A DNA stretch of 8,241 nt from Sedimentisphaerales bacterium (lineage in GTDB: Bacteria > Planctomycetota > Phycisphaerae > Sedimentisphaerales > SG8-4), in NCBI GenBank assembly GCA_016932895.1, contig JAFGCA010000101.1, positions 1 through 8,241 on the forward strand, written 5' to 3'. Position 1 is the stretch's first letter; every line of letters starts with the position of its first letter. Below, in pieces: positions 6,490 to 8,241 of the stretch. Made by a program: the position numbers and the translations under genes. The notes beneath the pieces were generated by a model. That model was not told the origin of the DNA. It did not search any database and worked only from the letters and a program-made list of their open reading frames with translations.

Positions 6490-6519
6490 TTGGCCTTTTT
6501 GACTTCGTCTGTATATAAT
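6490..6519 (+). promoter_or_regulatory. Probable sigma-70 promoter of the GLUG-repeat gene
   Basis: A perfect TATAAT (6514-6519) sits in a conspicuous AT-rich patch of an otherwise GC-rich window. With an 18-nt spacer, TTGGCC (6490-6495) is a 4-of-6 -35 box. TTGACT (6499-6504) is a better -35 hexamer but only 9 nt from the -10, too close to act with it. Transcription would start near 6526, giving a leader of about 40 nt to ATG 6565. Confidence 0.5.
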
Positions 6520-6564
6520 ATGGGTGAGATATTTTCATGTGGACTTTTTGGAAAGGCGAAGAAA

Positions 6565-8241
6565 ATGACTAGGAAAAGCGGACACACGTTGATGGTGGGA
6601 CTTCTTCTTGTTTGGCGAATGTGGGCGGGAAGCAGTTCGGTGATAGCGGGGCCTTTTGCGGGAGGGACCGGCCAGGTTGATGATCCCTACCAGATCGCCA
6701 CCGCCGAGCAACTGATCTCTATCAAGAGCGACCCCAATCTCCTGGACAAGCACTTCATCCTGACGGCGGACATTGATTTGAGCCCGGAGCTGCCGGAGGG
6801 AAGGGTCTTCGACGAGGCATTGATTGGCCACACCGAGGAGTATGCTTTCAGGGGACACTTTGACGGTGACGGGCACGTCATACGGAACATGACCATCCAG
6901 GCTCCGGAAGTAAGATCCGTGGGCTTGTTTGGGTGGATTGACAGTGCAACGATAGTGAGTATTGGAGTGGAGGATTGTCGTGTCCAGGCCAAGTCAGCTG
7001 TCGGCGGACTCGTCGGGCGAAGCGATGGCTGCACGATTACGTCGAGCTATGCCAAGGGGTCCGTCTCGGGCGAATCGCATGTCGGCGGACTCATAGGCAG
7101 AAGCTCCAACGATGTAGTGAGTTCATGTTATGCACTGGGTTCCGTCATGGGAGGAAACCGTGTTGGCGGGCTTCAAGGAGATAACTACTGGGGCACGGTT
7201 ATTACCAGCTACGCCCGTTGTAGCGTAACAGGAGACGACTATTTTGTCGGAGGGCTGATCGGCGGTGGCTACGAGCATACCGCATATCTGAGTACCTGGG
7301 ACGTCGACGTCAGCGGCTTGAGCACAAGCTTTGGCGGCGAGGGAAAATCTTCGCAAGACATGATGTCGGCGGCCACCTATCGTGGCTGGGGAGAAGGTGC
7401 CCAATGGACACTGAACGAGGGCGTGGATACACCACGCCTGGTCTGGGAGAATCAGCCCGGTCAGCTCCTTGTCGAGCCGGCAAACTTCTATGGAGGCGGT
7501 ACGGGGCAACCGGAGGATCCCTATCAGATCTGGACGGCCCAACAGATGCTGAGCATCGGCTATTGCCCTGCGGATTTCCACAAGTCTTTTGCGCTGATGG
7601 CCGACATCGATTTTGGGGAAATAGACCCCAATGCGGTCGTTCCCATCGGGACACTGGGGCTGCCTTTCACCGGCGCCTTCGATGGCCGAGGACATACCAT
7701 CCGGAACATGCATCTTCCCCTGGCGGGATCGAATTATGCAGGCCTGTTTGGCTATATCGGCTCGGCAGAGGAGGACCCCAATAGCCCTGTTGGAGAGGTA
7801 AGGGATCTGCATCTGGAGGCGGTTACCGTTTGGGGAGACCGCAATGTCGGCGGATTGGTCGGATTGAACCAGGGACGCATCGTATCCTGTTCCGTATCCG
7901 GCAACGTTTCGGGCGATGATTATGTTGGCGGTCTTGCGGGACTCAACGATCGCGGAGCTATCACATCGAGCTATGCCGATTGCCACGTGGATGGGACGGC
8001 CCAGATCGGTGGCTTGGTGGGGGGCAACGGTGTCGGCAACATCGTCTCAAGTTATGCCGCTGGCAGCGTGAACGGGGAACTACAAGTCGGAGGCTTCGTG
8101 GGGCGTAACCTCGAAGGAGCGATCGTCACCTGCTACGCAACGGCGCACGTCATCGCAGAGTCCTACGCCGGGGGTCTGGTCGCCGACAATGAAAAGGGCG
8201 CAGTTTACCTGAGTTACTGGGATATCGACACGAGCGGTACG
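6565..8241 (+). CDS. Secreted GLUG-repeat surface protein with two tandem modules, 3' end beyond window
   Basis: A large exported protein of unknown function; 559 residues are visible with no stop. Residues 1-29 are a Sec signal peptide (MTRKSGHTLMVGLLLVW to VIAG). Module 1 opens with FAGGTGQVDDPYQIATAEQL (31-50), then LTADIDL (66-72) and HFDGDGHVIRNMTI (98-111). Four GLUG motifs follow at about 146, 173, 200 and 228, then a closing STWDVDVSGLST (243-254) and WTLNEGVDTPRLVWE (281-295). Module 2 repeats the order: YGGGTGQPEDPYQIWTAQQM (309-328), ADIDF (346-350), FDGRGHTIRNM (372-382), GLUG motifs at about 428, 454, 481, 508 and a degenerate one at 535, and SYWDIDTSGT at the edge. The repeat period is about 27 residues, probably forming a beta-helix or solenoid. 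GLUG repeats are known from bacterial surface and adhesin-like proteins. A carbohydrate-binding, adhesive or protease-related role is possible but not shown. GAAAGG at 6551-6556 is a weak ribosome-binding site 8 nt before the ATG. It is divergent from the operon, and its C-terminal anchor is out of view. Confidence 0.85.
   Translation, partial: MTRKSGHTLMVGLLLVWRMWAGSSSVIAGPFAGGTGQVDDPYQIATAEQLISIKSDPNLLDKHFILTADIDLSPELPEGRVFDEALIGHTEEYAFRGHFDGDGHVIRNMTIQAPEVRSVGLFGWIDSATIVSIGVEDCRVQAKSAVGGLVGRSDGCTITSSYAKGSVSGESHVGGLIGRSSNDVVSSCYALGSVMGGNRVGGLQGDNYWGTVITSYARCSVTGDDYFVGGLIGGGYEHTAYLSTWDVDVSGLSTSFGGEGKSSQDMMSAATYRGWGEGAQWTLNEGVDTPRLVWENQPGQLLVEPANFYGGGTGQPEDPYQIWTAQQMLSIGYCPADFHKSFALMADIDFGEIDPNAVVPIGTLGLPFTGAFDGRGHTIRNMHLPLAGSNYAGLFGYIGSAEEDPNSPVGEVRDLHLEAVTVWGDRNVGGLVGLNQGRIVSCSVSGNVSGDDYVGGLAGLNDRGAITSSYADCHVDGTAQIGGLVGGNGVGNIVSSYAAGSVNGELQVGGFVGRNLEGAIVTCYATAHVIAESYAGGLVADNEKGAVYLSYWDIDTSGT

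Noticed and set aside
7123..7986. A 287-codon minus-strand open frame within the GLUG gene.
   Set aside because: The plus-strand frame has regular GLUG repeats and two ordered modules through this stretch; the reverse frame shows no domain.

Overview
The window looks like a polysaccharide-degradation locus from a GC-rich, environmental planctomycete-type bacterium (Phycisphaerae or a relative). This is inferred from four things: two Tat-exported formylglycine sulfatases side by side, a heparinase II/III-type lyase, a secreted clan GH-A glycosidase, and a divergent GLUG-repeat surface protein with the 'GGTG..DPYQI..A.QL..I' modules common in that group. No rRNA, tRNA or CRISPR was seen.

Layout. 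Four genes are read leftward (minus strand). In order of transcription they are a GH-A glycoside hydrolase (6339-4981), sulfatase B (4953-3541), sulfatase A, which resembles iduronate-2-sulfatase (3499-2054), and a heparinase II/III-family lyase whose C-terminus runs off the left edge (1767 or 1983 down to 1). Gaps between the first three genes are 27 and 41 nt and each start has a Shine-Dalgarno sequence, so they read as one operon. The gap before the lyase is 286 nt by the signal-peptide start. It holds a strong Shine-Dalgarno plus ATG, then a palindrome-rich stretch that stays open in the lyase's reading frame. On the right, a 225-nt AT-richer divergent region precedes a plus-strand gene (6565 to the right edge) for a two-module GLUG-repeat secreted protein.

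How the genes may work together (inference). A sulfated, uronic-acid-containing polymer, such as a glycosaminoglycan or an algal sulfated uronan, would be cleaved by the lyase, desulfated by the two sulfatases and trimmed by the glycosidase, all outside the cytoplasm. The iduronate-sulfatase-like and heparinase-like members suggest iduronate/glucuronate chemistry, but the sequence alone does not fix the substrate. No transporter, SusC/D-like pair, unsaturated-uronyl hydrolase or sulfatase-maturing enzyme lies in the window.

Most unusual signal. Between the lyase's apparent ribosome-binding site (1992-1997) and its signal peptide (from 1767) lie about 215 nt with no stop in the lyase frame. 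This stretch contains two inverted copies of a 34-bp element whose central hairpin differs in sequence but keeps its pairing, plus a third palindrome. It looks like a palindromic repeat cluster inserted at the translation start of a metabolic gene.
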